A stretch of DNA of 64,000 bases from an uncultured Paracoccaceae bacterium (GCA_947494675.1 CANLVP010000002.1:62001-126000); one strand, 5' to 3'; shown: positions 25,602 through 36,592, counted from the first letter of the stretch. Notes: generated by a model from the sequence alone, not told the origin. Program-made: numbers and translations.

Positions 25602-27617
25602 ATGTCCGATCTGCGCAAGCTTGTCATTGATGGAACCGAGGTCGAGGTGGATGGGGCGATGACCCTGATCCAAGCCTGCGAAGAAGCGGGCATCGAAATC
25701 CCGCGATTCTGCTATCATGAGCGTCTGACGATTGCCGGTAACTGCCGCATGTGTCTGGTTGAGGTTGTGGGCGGTCCGCCCAAGCCCGCCGCCTCTTGCG
25801 CGATGCAGGTCAAGGATTTGCGCCCCGGTCCGGAAGGGCAGCCGCCGCAGGTCAAGACGAACTCTCCCATGGTCAAAAAGGCCCGCGAGGGCGTGATGGA
25901 GTTTTTGCTGATCAACCACCCGCTGGATTGCCCGATTTGCGACCAAGGCGGTGAGTGTGATCTGCAGGATCAGGCGATGGCTTACGGCGTCGATTTTTCC
26001 CGCTTCCGCGAGCCGAAGCGCGCGACCGACGATCTGGATCTTGGACCGCTGGTTGAAACCCATATGACGCGCTGCATTTCCTGCACCCGGTGCGTGCGTT
26101 TCACGACCGAGGTCGCGGGCATACACCAGATGGGCCAGACCGGCCGCGGTGAGGATGCAGAGATCACCAGCTATCTCGGCGAGACGCTCAATTCCAACAT
26201 GCAAGGCAATATCATTGATCTTTGCCCTGTGGGTGCGCTGGTGTCGAAGCCTTATGCCTTTACCGCGCGACCTTGGGAGTTGACCAAGACCGAATCCATT
26301 GATGTGATGGATGCGCTTGGGTCGAACATTCGGGTGGATACCAAGGGCCGCGAAGTGATGCGGTTCTTGCCGCGCAACCATGATGGCGTGAACGAGGAAT
26401 GGATTTCCGACAAGACACGCTTTGTCTGGGATGGGTTGCGCCGCCAACGGTTGGACACACCTTACATCCGCGAGAACGGCAAGCTGCGCAAAGCAAGCTG
26501 GCCAGAGGCGTTGCGTGCGGCAGCGACGGCGATGCAGGGCAAGAAGCTGGCCGGTCTGGTCGGTGATCTGGCCCCGGTTGAGGCGGCATTTGCGCTTAAG
26601 CAGTTGATCGAAGGGCAGGGCGGTGTCGTGGAATGCCGCACCGATGGTGCGAAACTGCCAGCGGGCAACCGGTCCGGCTATGTCGGCACGGCCAGCATCG
26701 AGGATATCGATGAGGCCGAGATGATCATTCTGATCGGCACCAATCCGCGTGAAGAAGCGCCGGTGCTGAACGCGCGCCTGCGCAAGGCCTGGAGCCGGGG
26801 CGCACGCATCGCGCGGATTGGCGCGCCGGATGATCTGACATTCCCTGTGATGGAGCTTGGCACAGGTCGCAAGGCACTGGCTGATCTGGCGGCAATGGAC
26901 CATTCCGACAAGGCGGGCGTCAAAGGCGTGATGATCATCGGGCAGGGTGCCTTGAACGAGGCTGATGGCGCTGCGGTGCTGGGCACCGCGATGGCCACAG
27001 CAGAGGCCGGATCGTCGAAGTTCATGGTGCTGCACACGGCAGCGGGCCGTGTCGGCGCGATGGATGTGGATGCCACGACCGAGGGCGGCATGGAGGCGTT
27101 GAAAGACGCCGAAGTGATCTACAACCTTGGTGCCGATGAAGTTGAGATCGCGGCGGGCCCCGTGGTGATTTACCAAGGCAGCCACGGCGACCGAGGCGCG
27201 CACCGCGCAGACATCATTCTGCCAGCGGCGGCCTACACTGAGGAAAACGCGCTGTTTGTGAACACCGAAGGACGGCCCCAATTGGCAATGCGGGCAGGCT
27301 TTGCCCCCGGAGAGGCCAAGGAAAACTGGGCGATCTTGCGGGCGCTGTCGGCTGAGATGGATGCCACATTGGGCTACGATTCACTGGCACAGCTGCGCAA
27401 CGCGCTTGTGGCGGCACACCCGCATCTGGCGGCGATTGACGAGGTGGCCGAGAACGCTTGGCAGCCGTTGCCCGCCAAAAAGATGGGTGACGCGGATTTC
27501 AAAGGGGCAATCAAGGATCACTACCTGACCAACCCGATTGCCCGCGCCAGCCAGTTGATGGCGGAACTGAGCGCCAACGCAAAGGCCCGCAACACCCCAG
27601 CGGTGGCGGCGGAATAA
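25602..27617 (+). CDS. nuoG: NADH-quinone oxidoreductase subunit G
   Basis: 75-kDa-type subunit, 671 residues, carrying several Fe-S clusters. The 2Fe-2S ligands are in [19 protein letters not shown] with the later Cys in AASCAMQ; the His/Cys N5 cluster region is [19 protein letters not shown]; the N4 cluster is [10 protein letters not shown] with a distal Cys in [10 protein letters not shown]. The C-terminal half is molybdopterin-oxidoreductase-like without cofactor. ATG 25602 is preceded by ACGGAAGG. The next gene begins at the base after its stop. Confidence 0.97.
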   Translation: MSDLRKLVIDGTEVEVDGAMTLIQACEEAGIEIPRFCYHERLTIAGNCRMCLVEVVGGPPKPAASCAMQVKDLRPGPEGQPPQVKTNSPMVKKAREGVMEFLLINHPLDCPICDQGGECDLQDQAMAYGVDFSRFREPKRATDDLDLGPLVETHMTRCISCTRCVRFTTEVAGIHQMGQTGRGEDAEITSYLGETLNSNMQGNIIDLCPVGALVSKPYAFTARPWELTKTESIDVMDALGSNIRVDTKGREVMRFLPRNHDGVNEEWISDKTRFVWDGLRRQRLDTPYIRENGKLRKASWPEALRAAATAMQGKKLAGLVGDLAPVEAAFALKQLIEGQGGVVECRTDGAKLPAGNRSGYVGTASIEDIDEAEMIILIGTNPREEAPVLNARLRKAWSRGARIARIGAPDDLTFPVMELGTGRKALADLAAMDHSDKAGVKGVMIIGQGALNEADGAAVLGTAMATAEAGSSKFMVLHTAAGRVGAMDVDATTEGGMEALKDAEVIYNLGADEVEIAAGPVVIYQGSHGDRGAHRADIILPAAAYTEENALFVNTEGRPQLAMRAGFAPGEAKENWAILRALSAEMDATLGYDSLAQLRNALVAAHPHLAAIDEVAENAWQPLPAKKMGDADFKGAIKDHYLTNPIARASQLMAELSANAKARNTPAVAAE

Positions 27618-27998
27618 GTGAAGGCCTGGCCGTTCATATGTCTGGCCCTTGCGGCCTGCGCTGGCCCGCAGGTCAGCCAAGGCACGGCGCGTCCGTCCTA
27701 TGACGGTGTGCAGACACGGCTATTGGATGGCGAATTGGTCAGCTTTGACGTGGCTTTGCGCGGGGCAGAGGGGCCAGAGGCCGTGACCCGCTACGCCGAA
27801 TGCGCCGCCGCGCAGTACGCGCTGATCCGCGGCTATGGATTTGCACGCCATGTGCGCACCAATTTGGACAGCCGGGGTGGCACTTGGCGGGCCGATGCTG
27901 TTTACACAATCTCGCCGGACCTGCCAGCCGGGGCCAAAACGATAGACGCTGAAGTGACCGTCGCAAATTGCGGCGCGTCAGGCATACCGACAGCGTAG
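27618..27998 (+). CDS. Small lipoprotein between nuoG and nuoH
   Basis: 126 residues from GTG 27618, directly after the nuoG stop. Lipobox LALAAC with lipidated Cys14. The mature domain has the cysteines YAECAAAQ and VANCGAS, and [13 protein letters not shown] with alternating hydrophobic residues suggests a small beta-rich periplasmic domain. I do not recognise a family; lipoproteins at this place are common in Rhodobacteraceae. The position implies coexpression with complex I. Confidence 0.7.
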   Translation: MKAWPFICLALAACAGPQVSQGTARPSYDGVQTRLLDGELVSFDVALRGAEGPEAVTRYAECAAAQYALIRGYGFARHVRTNLDSRGGTWRADAVYTISPDLPAGAKTIDAEVTVANCGASGIPTA

Positions 27999-28009
27999 AG
28001 GACAAGACG

Positions 28010-29050
28010 ATGATGGCATTCTTTACAGAGACCACGCTGGGCATGGGGCTTGTGATCTTGGGGCAGTGTTTGCTGGTCCTGATCCCATTGCTGCTGGCGC
28101 TGGCGTTCCTGATGTACGCCGACCGCAAGATCTGGGCCGCTGTGATGATGCGCAAGGGCCCCAACGTGGTGGGGGCCTTTGGCCTGCTGCAGTCTTTTGC
28201 GGATTTTCTGAAATACATCGTCAAGGAAATCGTGGTGCCTGCTGGGGCCGACAAGGCGGTGTTCTTCCTTGCGCCGATGATTTCCTTTGTGCTGGCCGTG
28301 ATTGCCTGGGCGGTGATCCCGTTTAACGACGGTTGGGTCGTGTCGGACATCAACGTGGCCATTCTATACGTCTTTGCCGTGTCATCGCTGGAAGTTTACG
28401 GCGTGATCATGGGCGGCTGGGCGTCGAACTCAAAATACCCATTCCTCGGCTCGCTGCGCTCTGCCGCGCAAATGATTTCCTATGAAGTCTCGCTGGGTCT
28501 GATCATCATCGGTGTAATTATCTCAACCGGTTCGATGAACTTCGGGGATATCGTGGCGGCGCAAGACGGGTCGGCGGGTATCTTTAACTGGTATTGGGTC
28601 GCGCATTTCCCGATGCTTTTCCTCTTCTTTATCAGCGCCTTGGCGGAGACAAACCGCCCACCGTTTGACCTTCCCGAAGCGGAATCAGAACTGGTCGCGG
28701 GTTATCAGGTGGAATATTCTTCCACGCCGTTCCTGCTCTTTATGATCGGTGAATTGATGGCCGTGGTGCTGATGTGCGCGCTGGTGTCGCTGCTGTTCTT
28801 TGGTGGCTGGCTGTCGCCGATCCCCGGCTTGCCGGACGGCGTGCTGTGGATGGTGCTGAAAATGGGTCTGGTGTTCTTTGCCTTCTCCATGGTCAAGGCG
28901 ATCACCCCGCGCTACCGCTACGACCAATTGATGCGCATTGGCTGGAAGGTCTTCCTGCCGATGTCGCTGGCATGGGTCGTGTTTGTGGCCTTTATGGCGA
29001 AATTTGAAGTGTTTGGCGGCCTTTGGGCACGCTACGCAATCGGAGGGTAA
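28010..29050 (+). CDS. nuoH: NADH-quinone oxidoreductase subunit H
   Basis: ND1-type membrane subunit that joins the peripheral arm and forms the mouth of the quinone channel. 346 residues, eight transmembrane helices by eye. [19 protein letters not shown] and [20 protein letters not shown] are the family signatures; the acidic residues of the latter lie in the E-channel. Two consecutive ATGs (28010 and 28013) are available; AGAGGACA lies upstream of the first. Confidence 0.97.
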   Translation: MMAFFTETTLGMGLVILGQCLLVLIPLLLALAFLMYADRKIWAAVMMRKGPNVVGAFGLLQSFADFLKYIVKEIVVPAGADKAVFFLAPMISFVLAVIAWAVIPFNDGWVVSDINVAILYVFAVSSLEVYGVIMGGWASNSKYPFLGSLRSAAQMISYEVSLGLIIIGVIISTGSMNFGDIVAAQDGSAGIFNWYWVAHFPMLFLFFISALAETNRPPFDLPEAESELVAGYQVEYSSTPFLLFMIGELMAVVLMCALVSLLFFGGWLSPIPGLPDGVLWMVLKMGLVFFAFSMVKAITPRYRYDQLMRIGWKVFLPMSLAWVVFVAFMAKFEVFGGLWARYAIGG

Positions 29051-29053
29051 GCG

Positions 29054-29539
29054 ATGGACTACAACCGCGCCGCCAAATATTTCCTGCTGATGGACTTCTG
29101 GCAGGGGTTCCGACTGGGGTTCAAACACTTCTTTCGGCCCAAGGTCACGCTGAACTATCCGCATGAAAAAGGCCCGCTAAGCCCCCGTTTTCGTGGGGAA
29201 CATGCGTTGCGCCGCTATCCCAATGGCGAAGAGCGTTGCATCGCGTGCAAACTGTGTGAGGCCGTGTGCCCCGCGCAAGCGATCACCATCGATGCAGAGC
29301 CGCGCGATGACGGCAGCCGTCGCACCACGCGCTATGATATCGACATGACCAAGTGCATCTACTGCGGCTTCTGCCAAGAGGCCTGCCCGGTGGATGCGAT
29401 TGTCGAAGGCCCGAATTTCGAGTTCTCAACCGAGACCCGCGAAGAGCTGTATTACGACAAGGACAAACTGCTGGCCAACGGCGACCGCTGGGAAGCCGAG
29501 ATTGCACGCAACCTTGAGATGGATGCGCCTTACAGATGA
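29054..29539 (+). CDS. nuoI: NADH-quinone oxidoreductase subunit I
   Basis: 23-kDa-type ferredoxin subunit, 161 residues, with two 4Fe-4S clusters (N6a and N6b): ligands in [12 protein letters not shown] and [12 protein letters not shown]. It carries electrons towards NuoB. The N-terminus ([22 protein letters not shown]) is the usual amphipathic helix that lies on the membrane. Its stop overlaps the following CMD-fold gene by 4 bases. Confidence 0.97.
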   Translation: MDYNRAAKYFLLMDFWQGFRLGFKHFFRPKVTLNYPHEKGPLSPRFRGEHALRRYPNGEERCIACKLCEAVCPAQAITIDAEPRDDGSRRTTRYDIDMTKCIYCGFCQEACPVDAIVEGPNFEFSTETREELYYDKDKLLANGDRWEAEIARNLEMDAPYR

Positions 29540-29925
29540 ACCAGCCCACCCCAGCATATGAGCAAGGTCAGGCATTGTCGGAACAGGTGAACCCCGGCAT
29601 GGAGGCGGCATTAGCGGCCCGCTATGACGCGCTTGTGCCCGGCCTGTCCCGCATGGTGGTCGAGGTGCCTTATGGCACGTTCTATGCACGCGGTGTGGTG
29701 GACGAAAAGACCCGGTTGCTGGCGACGGTTGCGGCGCTGACGGCGCAGGGCGGGCAGACAAAGCCACAGCTGAAGGTGAATATCGCGAGCGCCCGCAATG
29801 TGGGCGCAAGCCGCGAAGAGATTTGCGAAATCATCTATCAGATGACGCTTTACGGTGGCTTTCCGGCAATGATCAACGGGTTGAACGCCGCGATTGAGGT
29901 CTTTGAGGCGGAGGACGCGGCATGA
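29536..29925 (+). CDS. Carboxymuconolactone decarboxylase (CMD) fold protein, first of pair
   Basis: 129-residue all-helical protein of the AhpD/CMD superfamily: [18 protein letters not shown], then [27 protein letters not shown] (residues 86-112, in two pieces) and [11 protein letters not shown]. The CxxC pair that makes AhpD a peroxidase is absent; only one Cys (EICEII) is present. The His of gamma-CMD is replaced by Asn-Ile. So neither known chemistry is supported. It overlaps nuoI and the second CMD gene by ATGA. Confidence 0.85.
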   Translation: MNQPTPAYEQGQALSEQVNPGMEAALAARYDALVPGLSRMVVEVPYGTFYARGVVDEKTRLLATVAALTAQGGQTKPQLKVNIASARNVGASREEICEIIYQMTLYGGFPAMINGLNAAIEVFEAEDAA

Positions 29926-30320
29926 CCGACCAGAACCCCTTTGAAGCCATGATGAAGATGAGCCAGGACTGGCTCAAGCAGGTGAACCCGGCGATGGAAT
30001 CCTTCACGCCCAAAGGGTTTGAGAACATGTTCCCCACCATGCCCAAGGACGTCATGGAGACGTTTATGGGCAAGGGCATGAACCCTGAAGGGTTGGACGC
30101 CAAGACCCGATTGCTGCTCACCCTGATGGGGCTGACAATCATGGGCGCGCAGGCCGAGGCGCAGGTGCGTCTAACCGTGCGCCATGCGGTCGAGGCAGGG
30201 GCCACGAAACAAGAAATTGCCGAAACCATCGCGCAGGCCGCGATGTTTGGCGGGGTGCCTGCCATGACCAAAGCCATGGAATTGGCCACAGACGTCCTAG
30301 ACCAGGAGAGCGACGCATGA
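29922..30320 (+). CDS. Carboxymuconolactone decarboxylase (CMD) fold protein, second of pair
   Basis: 132-residue paralogue of the preceding protein: [53 protein letters not shown]. It has no cysteine at all, so it cannot be an AhpD-type thiol peroxidase. A Met-rich N-terminal segment (residues 9-58) is distinctive. It overlaps its partner and nuoJ by 4 bases each. The tandem pair probably makes a hetero-oligomer, as CMD folds are usually trimeric or hexameric; this is inference. Confidence 0.82.
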   Translation: MTDQNPFEAMMKMSQDWLKQVNPAMESFTPKGFENMFPTMPKDVMETFMGKGMNPEGLDAKTRLLLTLMGLTIMGAQAEAQVRLTVRHAVEAGATKQEIAETIAQAAMFGGVPAMTKAMELATDVLDQESDA

Positions 30321-30922
30321 CCGTGTTTGCCTTTACCTTTTATCTCTTCGCGATCTCGACCGTTTTGGGCGGGTTGATGACCGTGATCAGCCGCAACCCG
30401 GTGCATTCGGTGCTCTGGCTGATCCTTGCGTTCCTGTCCTCTGCCGGGTTGTTCGTGACCTTGGGGGCAGAGTTCGTGGCGATGCTGCTGATCATCGTCT
30501 ACGTGGGCGCGGTGGCGGTGTTGTTCCTGTTCGTGGTGATGATGCTGGACGTCGATTTTGCCGAGTTGAAAGCGGAGATGTCGAAGTATCTGCCGCTGGG
30601 CCTGCTGATCGGGGTTGTGATCCTGATGCAGATGGCAATCGCCTTTGGCACATGGGGCTTTGCCGACGGTGCGGCAGGCCGGATCGGTGCCCCTGCGGGC
30701 GAGGCCGAGAATACGGCGGCCCTGGGCCTGCTGATCTATGACAAATACATCATGCTGTTCCAGCTTGCCGGTCTGATCCTGCTGGTCGCGATGATCGGGG
30801 CGATTGTCCTGACCCTGCGCCACCGCGTGGACATCAAGCGCCAGAACGTGGTCGCCCAGATGCACCGCGACCCGGCCTTGGCGATGGAGCTGAAAGACGT
30901 GAAGCCGGGGCAGGGGTTGTGA
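30317..30922 (+). CDS. nuoJ: NADH-quinone oxidoreductase subunit J
   Basis: ND6-type membrane subunit, 201 residues with five transmembrane helices by eye. [20 protein letters not shown] and [20 protein letters not shown] (helix 3, with the pi-bulge that changes between states in ND6) are the signatures. The stop overlaps the start of a 34-codon ORF by one base (TGATG). Confidence 0.96.
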   Translation: MTVFAFTFYLFAISTVLGGLMTVISRNPVHSVLWLILAFLSSAGLFVTLGAEFVAMLLIIVYVGAVAVLFLFVVMMLDVDFAELKAEMSKYLPLGLLIGVVILMQMAIAFGTWGFADGAAGRIGAPAGEAENTAALGLLIYDKYIMLFQLAGLILLVAMIGAIVLTLRHRVDIKRQNVVAQMHRDPALAMELKDVKPGQGL

Positions 30923-31026
30923 TGGCAAATTTTTACGAAAAATTTGACCCCAAATCCTCCCCGAGGATTTGTCGCCAAACTCTTTCAAAGAGTTTGCTTT
31001 CCAAGATGCAAGGACAAGCGCAATGA
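30922..31026 (+). CDS. 34-residue micro-ORF made of a triple-hairpin element
   Basis: ATG 30922 overlaps the nuoJ stop (TGATG), and its TGA (31024-31026) overlaps the nuoK ATG (ATGA). The 34 residues ([13 protein letters not shown] at the start, basic after residue 15) show no homology I know. Almost the whole ORF is three 21-bp hairpins, so the coding capacity may serve only to keep ribosomes moving from nuoJ to nuoK. Whether the peptide is stable is unknown. Confidence 0.4.
   Translation: MANFYEKFDPKSSPRICRQTLSKSLLSKMQGQAQ
30926..30996. repeat. Three tandem 21-bp hairpins, period 25 bp
   Basis: Hairpin 1: CAAATTTTT (30926-30934), loop ACG, AAAAATTTG (30938-30946). Hairpin 2: CAAATCCTC (30951-30959), loop CCC, GAGGATTTG (30963-30971). 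Hairpin 3: CAAACTCTT (30976-30984), loop TCA, AAGAGTTTG (30988-30996). Each is a perfect 9-bp stem with a 3-base loop, starting CAAA and ending TTTG, with 4-base spacers. The inner stem sequences differ completely, which shows selection for structure. No T-run follows. Confidence 0.9.
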
Positions 31027-31328
31027 TCGGACTTGAACACTACCTCACGGTCGCGGCGGCGCTGTTTGTCATTGGCATCTTTGGCCTGTTCCTGAACCGC
31101 AAGAACGTGATCATCCTGCTGATGAGCATCGAATTGATGCTGCTGGCAGTGAATATCAACTTTGTGGCGTTCTCGGCCTATCTGAATGATCTGGTGGGGC
31201 AGGTGTTTACGCTGTTCGTGCTGACCGTCGCCGCCGCCGAGGCCGCGATTGGGCTGGCGATCCTTGTGTGTTTCTTCCGCAACCGCGGGACCATCGACGT
31301 TGAAGACGTCAACGTGATGAAAGGCTAA
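31023..31328 (+). CDS. nuoK: NADH-quinone oxidoreductase subunit K
   Basis: ND4L-type membrane subunit with three transmembrane helices, 101 residues. [16 protein letters not shown] contains the Glu of the proton path in helix 2, and [13 protein letters not shown] the second conserved Glu in helix 3. I start at ATG 31023, which overlaps the preceding 34-codon ORF by 3 bases (ATGA context); the family start is MIGLEHYL. Confidence 0.96.
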   Translation: MIGLEHYLTVAAALFVIGIFGLFLNRKNVIILLMSIELMLLAVNINFVAFSAYLNDLVGQVFTLFVLTVAAAEAAIGLAILVCFFRNRGTIDVEDVNVMKG

Positions 31329-31331
31329 GCC

Positions 31332-31466
31332 ATGACCACTGCACTCGCCTACATCTGGTTGCTTCCCGTCGCTATCGGCACCTTGGGCGCCTATTATTTT
31401 GCGATGCAAGACTTGGGGCCGCAGCCCTGCAAGGTGCCGTCAAAGGCAAAGACTGAGGACGAATAG
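31332..31466 (+). CDS. 44-residue single-helix micro-protein between nuoK and nuoL
   Basis: ATG 31332 (3 bp after the nuoK stop) to TAG 31464-31466 (3 bp before nuoL). One transmembrane helix (about 6-24, YIWLLPVAIGTLGAYYF) and a hydrophilic tail with a Cys and acidic end (KTEDE). Snug spacing on both sides and in-frame membrane topology support translation. It could be a supernumerary complex I subunit or an assembly helper; I know of no family. Confidence 0.55.
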   Translation: MTTALAYIWLLPVAIGTLGAYYFAMQDLGPQPCKVPSKAKTEDE

Positions 31467-31469
31467 ACT

Positions 31470-33593
31470 ATGGAAACCATCATCCTCTTTGCACCGCTGG
31501 TGGGCGCGCTGATTGCGGGCTTTGGCTGGAAGATCATCGGTGAGACGGCGGCGCAGTGGCTGACGACCTCGCTGCTTTTCCTCAGCGCGTTCCTGTCGTG
31601 GATCGTGTTCCTGACGTTTGACGGCGTGACCGAGAGCATTCAGATCCTGCGCTGGATCGAAAGTGGCAGCCTGAGCACGGATTGGGCGATCCGGATGGAC
31701 CGGTTGACGGCGACGATGTTGATCGTGATCACCACGGTCTCGGCGCTCGTGCATCTTTATTCCTTTGGCTACATGGCCCATGACGAGAACTTTGGCGAAG
31801 GCGTCGCCTATAAGGCCCGGTTCTTTGCGTACCTGTCGTTCTTTACCTTTGCGATGTTGATGCTGGTCACAGCCGACAACCTTGTGCAGATGTTCTTTGG
31901 CTGGGAAGGGGTGGGCGTCGCGTCTTATCTGCTGATCGGCTTTTACTACAAGAAACCAAGCGCCAATGCCGCCGCGATCAAGGCCTTTGTGGTCAACCGC
32001 GTGGGCGACTTTGGCTTTGCCTTGGGTATCTTTGGCCTGTTCTACCTGACCGACAGCATCAAGTTTGATGACGTATTTGCCGCCGCACCTGAGCTGGCGG
32101 AAACCACAATTGGATTCATGTGGCGCGAGTGGAATGCGGCGAACCTGCTGGCCTTCCTGCTGTTTGTGGGGGCCATGGGGAAATCGGCGCAGCTCTTCCT
32201 GCACACATGGTTGCCGGACGCGATGGAAGGTCCGACACCTGTGTCGGCGCTGATCCACGCCGCGACCATGGTGACGGCGGGTGTGTTCCTTGTCTGCCGC
32301 ATGTCGCCGCTCATGGAATTCGCGCCAGAGACCAAGACATTCATCGTCTATCTGGGGGCCACAACCGCATTCTTTGCCGCGACCGTAGGCCTTGTGCAGA
32401 ACGACATCAAACGCGTGATCGCTTATTCGACCTGTAGCCAGCTCGGTTACATGTTCGTGGCCGCAGGCGTTGGCGTCTATTCGGTGGCGATGTTCCACCT
32501 GCTGACGCACGCGTTCTTTAAGGCGATGCTGTTCCTTGGGGCCGGTTCCGTGATCCACGGGATGCACCATGAACAAGACATGCGGAACTATGGCGGCTTG
32601 CGTCACAAACTGCCCAAGACCTTCTGGGCGATGATGATCGGGACGCTGGCGATTACCGGCGTAGGTATTCCGCTGCTTTATATCGGCTTCCCGGTCGGCT
32701 TCGCAGGCTTTGTGTCCAAGGATGCGATCATCGAAAGTGCCTTTGCCGCGCACGCAGGCTATGCTTTCTGGATGCTGGTGGCCGCAGCGGCGATGACCAG
32801 TTTCTACAGCTGGCGTCTGATGTTCCTCACGTTCTACGGCACGCCGCGCGGCGACGCGCATACGCATGAGCACGCCCACGAAAGCCCCAATGTGATGTTG
32901 GTGCCGCTGGCGGTGCTTGCGGTTGGCGCGATCTTCTCGGGCATGGTGTTTTACAAGCCGTTCTTTGGCAGTGACGCCAGCGTCGGCAAATACTTTGGTG
33001 TGCTTGAAGCTAAGGAAGAGGTCGAGGACCACGCTTTGGGCTTTAGCCTTGTGGCACCCGCCTATGCCGCCGGTGAAGAAACCGACGATCATGGTGATGG
33101 GCACGGCGACGATCATGGCGCGGCTTGGCCTGCGGAGCCGGGCAAGGGGGCTATCTTCAAGCACCCTGACAACCACGTGTTGCACGAGGCGCATCTGGTG
33201 CCCAAGTGGGTCAAGGTCAGCCCCTTCATCGCGATGCTTGCGGGCTTCCTGCTGGCCTATCAGATGTACATCCGGCGGCCTGATTGGCCTGCGAAACTGG
33301 CCGAAAACCAGCGCCCACTCTACAATTTCCTGCTCAACAAATGGTACTTTGATGAGCTTTACGACGTGATCTTTGTGCGTCCGGCCTCGGCCCTTGGCAA
33401 TCTGCTGTGGAAGCGCGGCGATCAGGGCACGATTGACGGCGGGATCAACGGCGTGGCCATGGGGATCATCCCCTTCTTCACCAAGCTCGCGGGCCGTGCG
33501 CAGTCGGGCTATTTGTTCACTTACGCCTTTGCGATGGTTCTGGGGATTGCGGTGCTGATTACATGGGTCTCGCTGACCGGAGGGTATGAGTAA
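31470..33593 (+). CDS. nuoL: NADH-quinone oxidoreductase subunit L
   Basis: ND5-type antiporter-like subunit at the distal end of the membrane arm, 707 residues, about 15-16 transmembrane helices and the long lateral helix near the C-terminus. [16 protein letters not shown] holds the conserved helix-5 Glu; [23 protein letters not shown] is the core signature with the channel His and Lys region. The C-terminal third has two His/Asp-rich stretches: [10 protein letters not shown] (about 467) and [12 protein letters not shown] (about 539-550). It shares one base with nuoM (TAATG). Confidence 0.97.
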   Translation: METIILFAPLVGALIAGFGWKIIGETAAQWLTTSLLFLSAFLSWIVFLTFDGVTESIQILRWIESGSLSTDWAIRMDRLTATMLIVITTVSALVHLYSFGYMAHDENFGEGVAYKARFFAYLSFFTFAMLMLVTADNLVQMFFGWEGVGVASYLLIGFYYKKPSANAAAIKAFVVNRVGDFGFALGIFGLFYLTDSIKFDDVFAAAPELAETTIGFMWREWNAANLLAFLLFVGAMGKSAQLFLHTWLPDAMEGPTPVSALIHAATMVTAGVFLVCRMSPLMEFAPETKTFIVYLGATTAFFAATVGLVQNDIKRVIAYSTCSQLGYMFVAAGVGVYSVAMFHLLTHAFFKAMLFLGAGSVIHGMHHEQDMRNYGGLRHKLPKTFWAMMIGTLAITGVGIPLLYIGFPVGFAGFVSKDAIIESAFAAHAGYAFWMLVAAAAMTSFYSWRLMFLTFYGTPRGDAHTHEHAHESPNVMLVPLAVLAVGAIFSGMVFYKPFFGSDASVGKYFGVLEAKEEVEDHALGFSLVAPAYAAGEETDDHGDGHGDDHGAAWPAEPGKGAIFKHPDNHVLHEAHLVPKWVKVSPFIAMLAGFLLAYQMYIRRPDWPAKLAENQRPLYNFLLNKWYFDELYDVIFVRPASALGNLLWKRGDQGTIDGGINGVAMGIIPFFTKLAGRAQSGYLFTYAFAMVLGIAVLITWVSLTGGYE

Positions 33594-35134
33594 TGGGCAA
33601 CCTTCTTTCGCTCACCACATTTATCCCACTGCTAGGTGCGGCCATTCTGGCGCTGTTCCTGCGGGGCGACGATGAAGCCGCACAGCGCAACGCCAAATGG
33701 GTTGCGCTAGTGGTGACAAGCGCCACTTTCCTTGTGTCGCTGTTCATCTGGTTCGGGTTTGACCCCAACAACACCGATTTCCAGTTTGTCGAGGAGCGTC
33801 CCTGGCTGCTGGGACTGCAATACAAGATGGGTGTCGACGGGATCAGCGTTCTTTTTGTGATGCTGACCACCTTCCTGATGCCGCTGGTGATTGCCGCCTG
33901 TTGGGACGTCAAAACCCGCGTGAAGGAATACATGATCGCCTTCTTGCTGTTGGAAACGCTGATGCTCGGCGTGTTCATGGCGCTCGATCTTGTGCTGTTC
34001 TATCTGTTCTTTGAAGCAGGCCTGATCCCGATGTTCCTGATTATCGGCATCTGGGGCGGCAAGGACCGCATCTACGCGTCCTTCAAGTTCTTCCTATATA
34101 CCTTCCTTGGCTCTGTGCTGATGCTGGTGGCCATGGTGGCGATGTTCACGGACGCGGGCACCACGGATATTCCAGCGCTGATGGCGCATGAGTTTGGGTC
34201 TGAGGACTTTAGCCTCTTGGGTATTCAGATCATCGGTGGGGCGCAGACCCTGATGTGGATCGCTTTCTTTGCCAGCTTTGCAGTGAAAATGCCGATGTGG
34301 CCGGTCCACACATGGTTGCCTGATGCCCACGTGCAGGCCCCGACCGCAGGGTCGGTGGTGCTGGCAGCGATCCTGCTCAAGATGGGTGGCTACGGCTTCT
34401 TGCGGTTCTCGCTGCCGATGTTCCCCGTGGGGTCAGAGGTGATGGGGCCGCTGGTGCTGTGGCTGTCGGCGATTGCCATCGTCTACACCTCGCTGGTGGC
34501 GCTGGTGCAGCAGGACATGAAAAAGCTGATTGCTTATTCATCCGTCGCGCACATGGGATACGTGACCATGGGTATCTTTGCGGTGAACCAGCAGGGGATC
34601 GATGGTGCGATTTTCCAGATGATCAGCCATGGCTTTATCTCTGGCGCGCTCTTCTTGTGTGTTGGTGTGATCTACGACCGCATGCATACGCGCGAGATTG
34701 ACGCCTACGGTGGCCTTGTGAACCGGATGCCAGCCTATGCGCTGATCTTTATGTTCTTCACCATGGCCAACGTTGGTCTGCCGGGAACATCCGGGTTTAT
34801 CGGTGAATTCCTGACGCTGATGGGTATCTTCCAGGTCAACACTTGGGTCGCGGTGATCGCGACAACCGGCGTGATCCTGTCGGCGGCCTATGCGCTGTGG
34901 CTCTATCGCCGGGTCGTGATGGGTGATTTGATCAAGGAAAGCCTCAAGACGATTTCCGACATGACCACGCGAGAACGCGCGATCTTTGCGCCGCTGGTCT
35001 TTATGACCTTGCTGCTGGGCGTCTATCCCGCACCTGTGCTGGACACCATTGGGCCAAGCGTGCAGGCGCTGATCGGACAATATGATATCGCGACGGCCGC
35101 CTTTGAGGCCGCCAACCAAGTCGCATCGAACTAA
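33593..35134 (+). CDS. nuoM: NADH-quinone oxidoreductase subunit M
   Basis: ND4-type antiporter-like subunit, 513 residues with 14 predicted transmembrane helices. [17 protein letters not shown] carries the essential helix-5 Glu, and [20 protein letters not shown] the discontinuous helix region; [17 protein letters not shown] is the next signature. ATG 33593 shares one base with the nuoL stop. Followed by nuoN after 12 bp. Confidence 0.97.
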   Translation: MGNLLSLTTFIPLLGAAILALFLRGDDEAAQRNAKWVALVVTSATFLVSLFIWFGFDPNNTDFQFVEERPWLLGLQYKMGVDGISVLFVMLTTFLMPLVIAACWDVKTRVKEYMIAFLLLETLMLGVFMALDLVLFYLFFEAGLIPMFLIIGIWGGKDRIYASFKFFLYTFLGSVLMLVAMVAMFTDAGTTDIPALMAHEFGSEDFSLLGIQIIGGAQTLMWIAFFASFAVKMPMWPVHTWLPDAHVQAPTAGSVVLAAILLKMGGYGFLRFSLPMFPVGSEVMGPLVLWLSAIAIVYTSLVALVQQDMKKLIAYSSVAHMGYVTMGIFAVNQQGIDGAIFQMISHGFISGALFLCVGVIYDRMHTREIDAYGGLVNRMPAYALIFMFFTMANVGLPGTSGFIGEFLTLMGIFQVNTWVAVIATTGVILSAAYALWLYRRVVMGDLIKESLKTISDMTTRERAIFAPLVFMTLLLGVYPAPVLDTIGPSVQALIGQYDIATAAFEAANQVASN

Positions 35135-35146
35135 GGACGCCGGGCT

Positions 35147-36592
35147 ATGATCTCTGCTGATATTCAAACCGTTCTGCCGGAAATCCTGCTGTCGCTTTAT
35201 GCGATGGGGGCCTTGATGGCAGCCGTTTATACGATCAAGGACGGGGCGGCGGCGCTGCTGACATGGGTGACGGCGGGGGTCTTTGTCCTGCTGGCGGTCT
35301 GGATCGGGATCAACGGGTCGGGCAGCACATCCGCCTTTGGCGGGATGTTCGTGGACGACAGCTTTGCCCGGTTTTCCAAGATCGTGATCCTGATCTCGGC
35401 GGCGATTGTCCTGCTGATGAGCGAGGGCTACATGGCCCGCCGCAATCTGCTGCGGTTCGAATATCCGCTGCTGGTGGCCTTGGCCGTGGTCGGCATGATG
35501 GTCATGGTCAGCGCGGGCGACCTGATGGCGCTTTACATGGGCCTCGAACTGCAATCCCTGTCGCTTTACGTGGTGGCATCGCTGCGCCGTGACAGCGCCA
35601 AGTCGACAGAGGCGGGGCTGAAGTATTTCGTGCTGGGCGCGCTGTCGTCCGGTTTGCTGCTGTACGGTGCCTCGCTGACCTACGGCTTTGCAGGCACAAC
35701 GCTGTTTTCTGGGATCATCGATGCGCTGCATCATGAGGTGTCGCTGGGTCTGCTCTTTGGTCTGGTCTTCTTGCTGGCGGGCTTTGCCTTCAAGGTCAGC
35801 GCCGCACCGTTCCATATGTGGACGCCCGACGTCTACGAAGGCTCGCCCACACCGGTCACGGCCTTCTTTGCGACAGCCCCCAAGGTTGCCGCGATGGCGC
35901 TCTTTGCCCGTGTGGTCCATGACGCCTTTGGCGGGATCGTCGGTGAATGGCAGCAGATCGTGGCATTCCTTGCTGTGGTCTCCATGTTCCTGGGTGCGAT
36001 TGCCGCGATCGGGCAGCGCGATATCAAGCGCCTGATGGCCTATTCATCGATTGCCCATATGGGCTTTGCCCTGATGGGCTTGGCGGCGGGTACAGCGCTC
36101 GGTGTGCAGGCGATGCTGATCTATATGGCGATCTATGTGACGATGAATATCGGCACCTTTGCCCTGATTCTGAGCATGGAAAAGGATGGCCGTCCGGTCA
36201 CCGATATCCAGGCGCTGCAAAGCTATTCCAAGCGTGACCCGCTGATGGCGCTGGTCATGCTGATCATGATGTTCAGCCTTGCGGGCGTGCCGCCGATGCT
36301 GGGCTTCTTTGGCAAGTTCTACGTACTGCGCGCCGCTTATGACGCGGGCCTTGGTTGGTTGGCTGTCGCTGGCGTGATCGCGTCGGTGATTGGTGCGTTC
36401 TACTATCTGCGCATCGTCTACTACGTCTACTTTGGCGCGGAGGGCGAGGGCACGGATAGCCGTCCGACGCCGGTTTTGTGGGCCGCTGCCGTGGTCAGCG
36501 CGGTGATTGTCGCGGTGGCGTGGTTGCCGGGCATCAACCTGTTCGGGATTGAGCCTGTTGCCGCAGCGGCTGCTGCTACTCTTGTCAACTAA
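35147..36592 (+). CDS. nuoN: NADH-quinone oxidoreductase subunit N
   Basis: ND2-type antiporter-like subunit, 481 residues with about 14 transmembrane helices. [16 protein letters not shown] has the helix-5 Glu; [16 protein letters not shown] has the neighbouring conserved Lys; [20 protein letters not shown] is the discontinuous helix signature. It is the last nuo gene and overlaps the most likely birA start by 11 bases. Confidence 0.97.
   Translation: MISADIQTVLPEILLSLYAMGALMAAVYTIKDGAAALLTWVTAGVFVLLAVWIGINGSGSTSAFGGMFVDDSFARFSKIVILISAAIVLLMSEGYMARRNLLRFEYPLLVALAVVGMMVMVSAGDLMALYMGLELQSLSLYVVASLRRDSAKSTEAGLKYFVLGALSSGLLLYGASLTYGFAGTTLFSGIIDALHHEVSLGLLFGLVFLLAGFAFKVSAAPFHMWTPDVYEGSPTPVTAFFATAPKVAAMALFARVVHDAFGGIVGEWQQIVAFLAVVSMFLGAIAAIGQRDIKRLMAYSSIAHMGFALMGLAAGTALGVQAMLIYMAIYVTMNIGTFALILSMEKDGRPVTDIQALQSYSKRDPLMALVMLIMMFSLAGVPPMLGFFGKFYVLRAAYDAGLGWLAVAGVIASVIGAFYYLRIVYYVYFGAEGEGTDSRPTPVLWAAAVVSAVIVAVAWLPGINLFGIEPVAAAAAATLVN

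Noticed and set aside
31440-33194. A 584-codon open frame on the minus strand opposite nuoL, and similar long ones at 21933-23243, 25479-27281 and 34538-35920
   Set aside because: They lie antisense to complete, well-conserved nuo genes, have low-complexity His/Gln/Arg composition and show no domain. Such frames arise from third-codon-position G+C bias.
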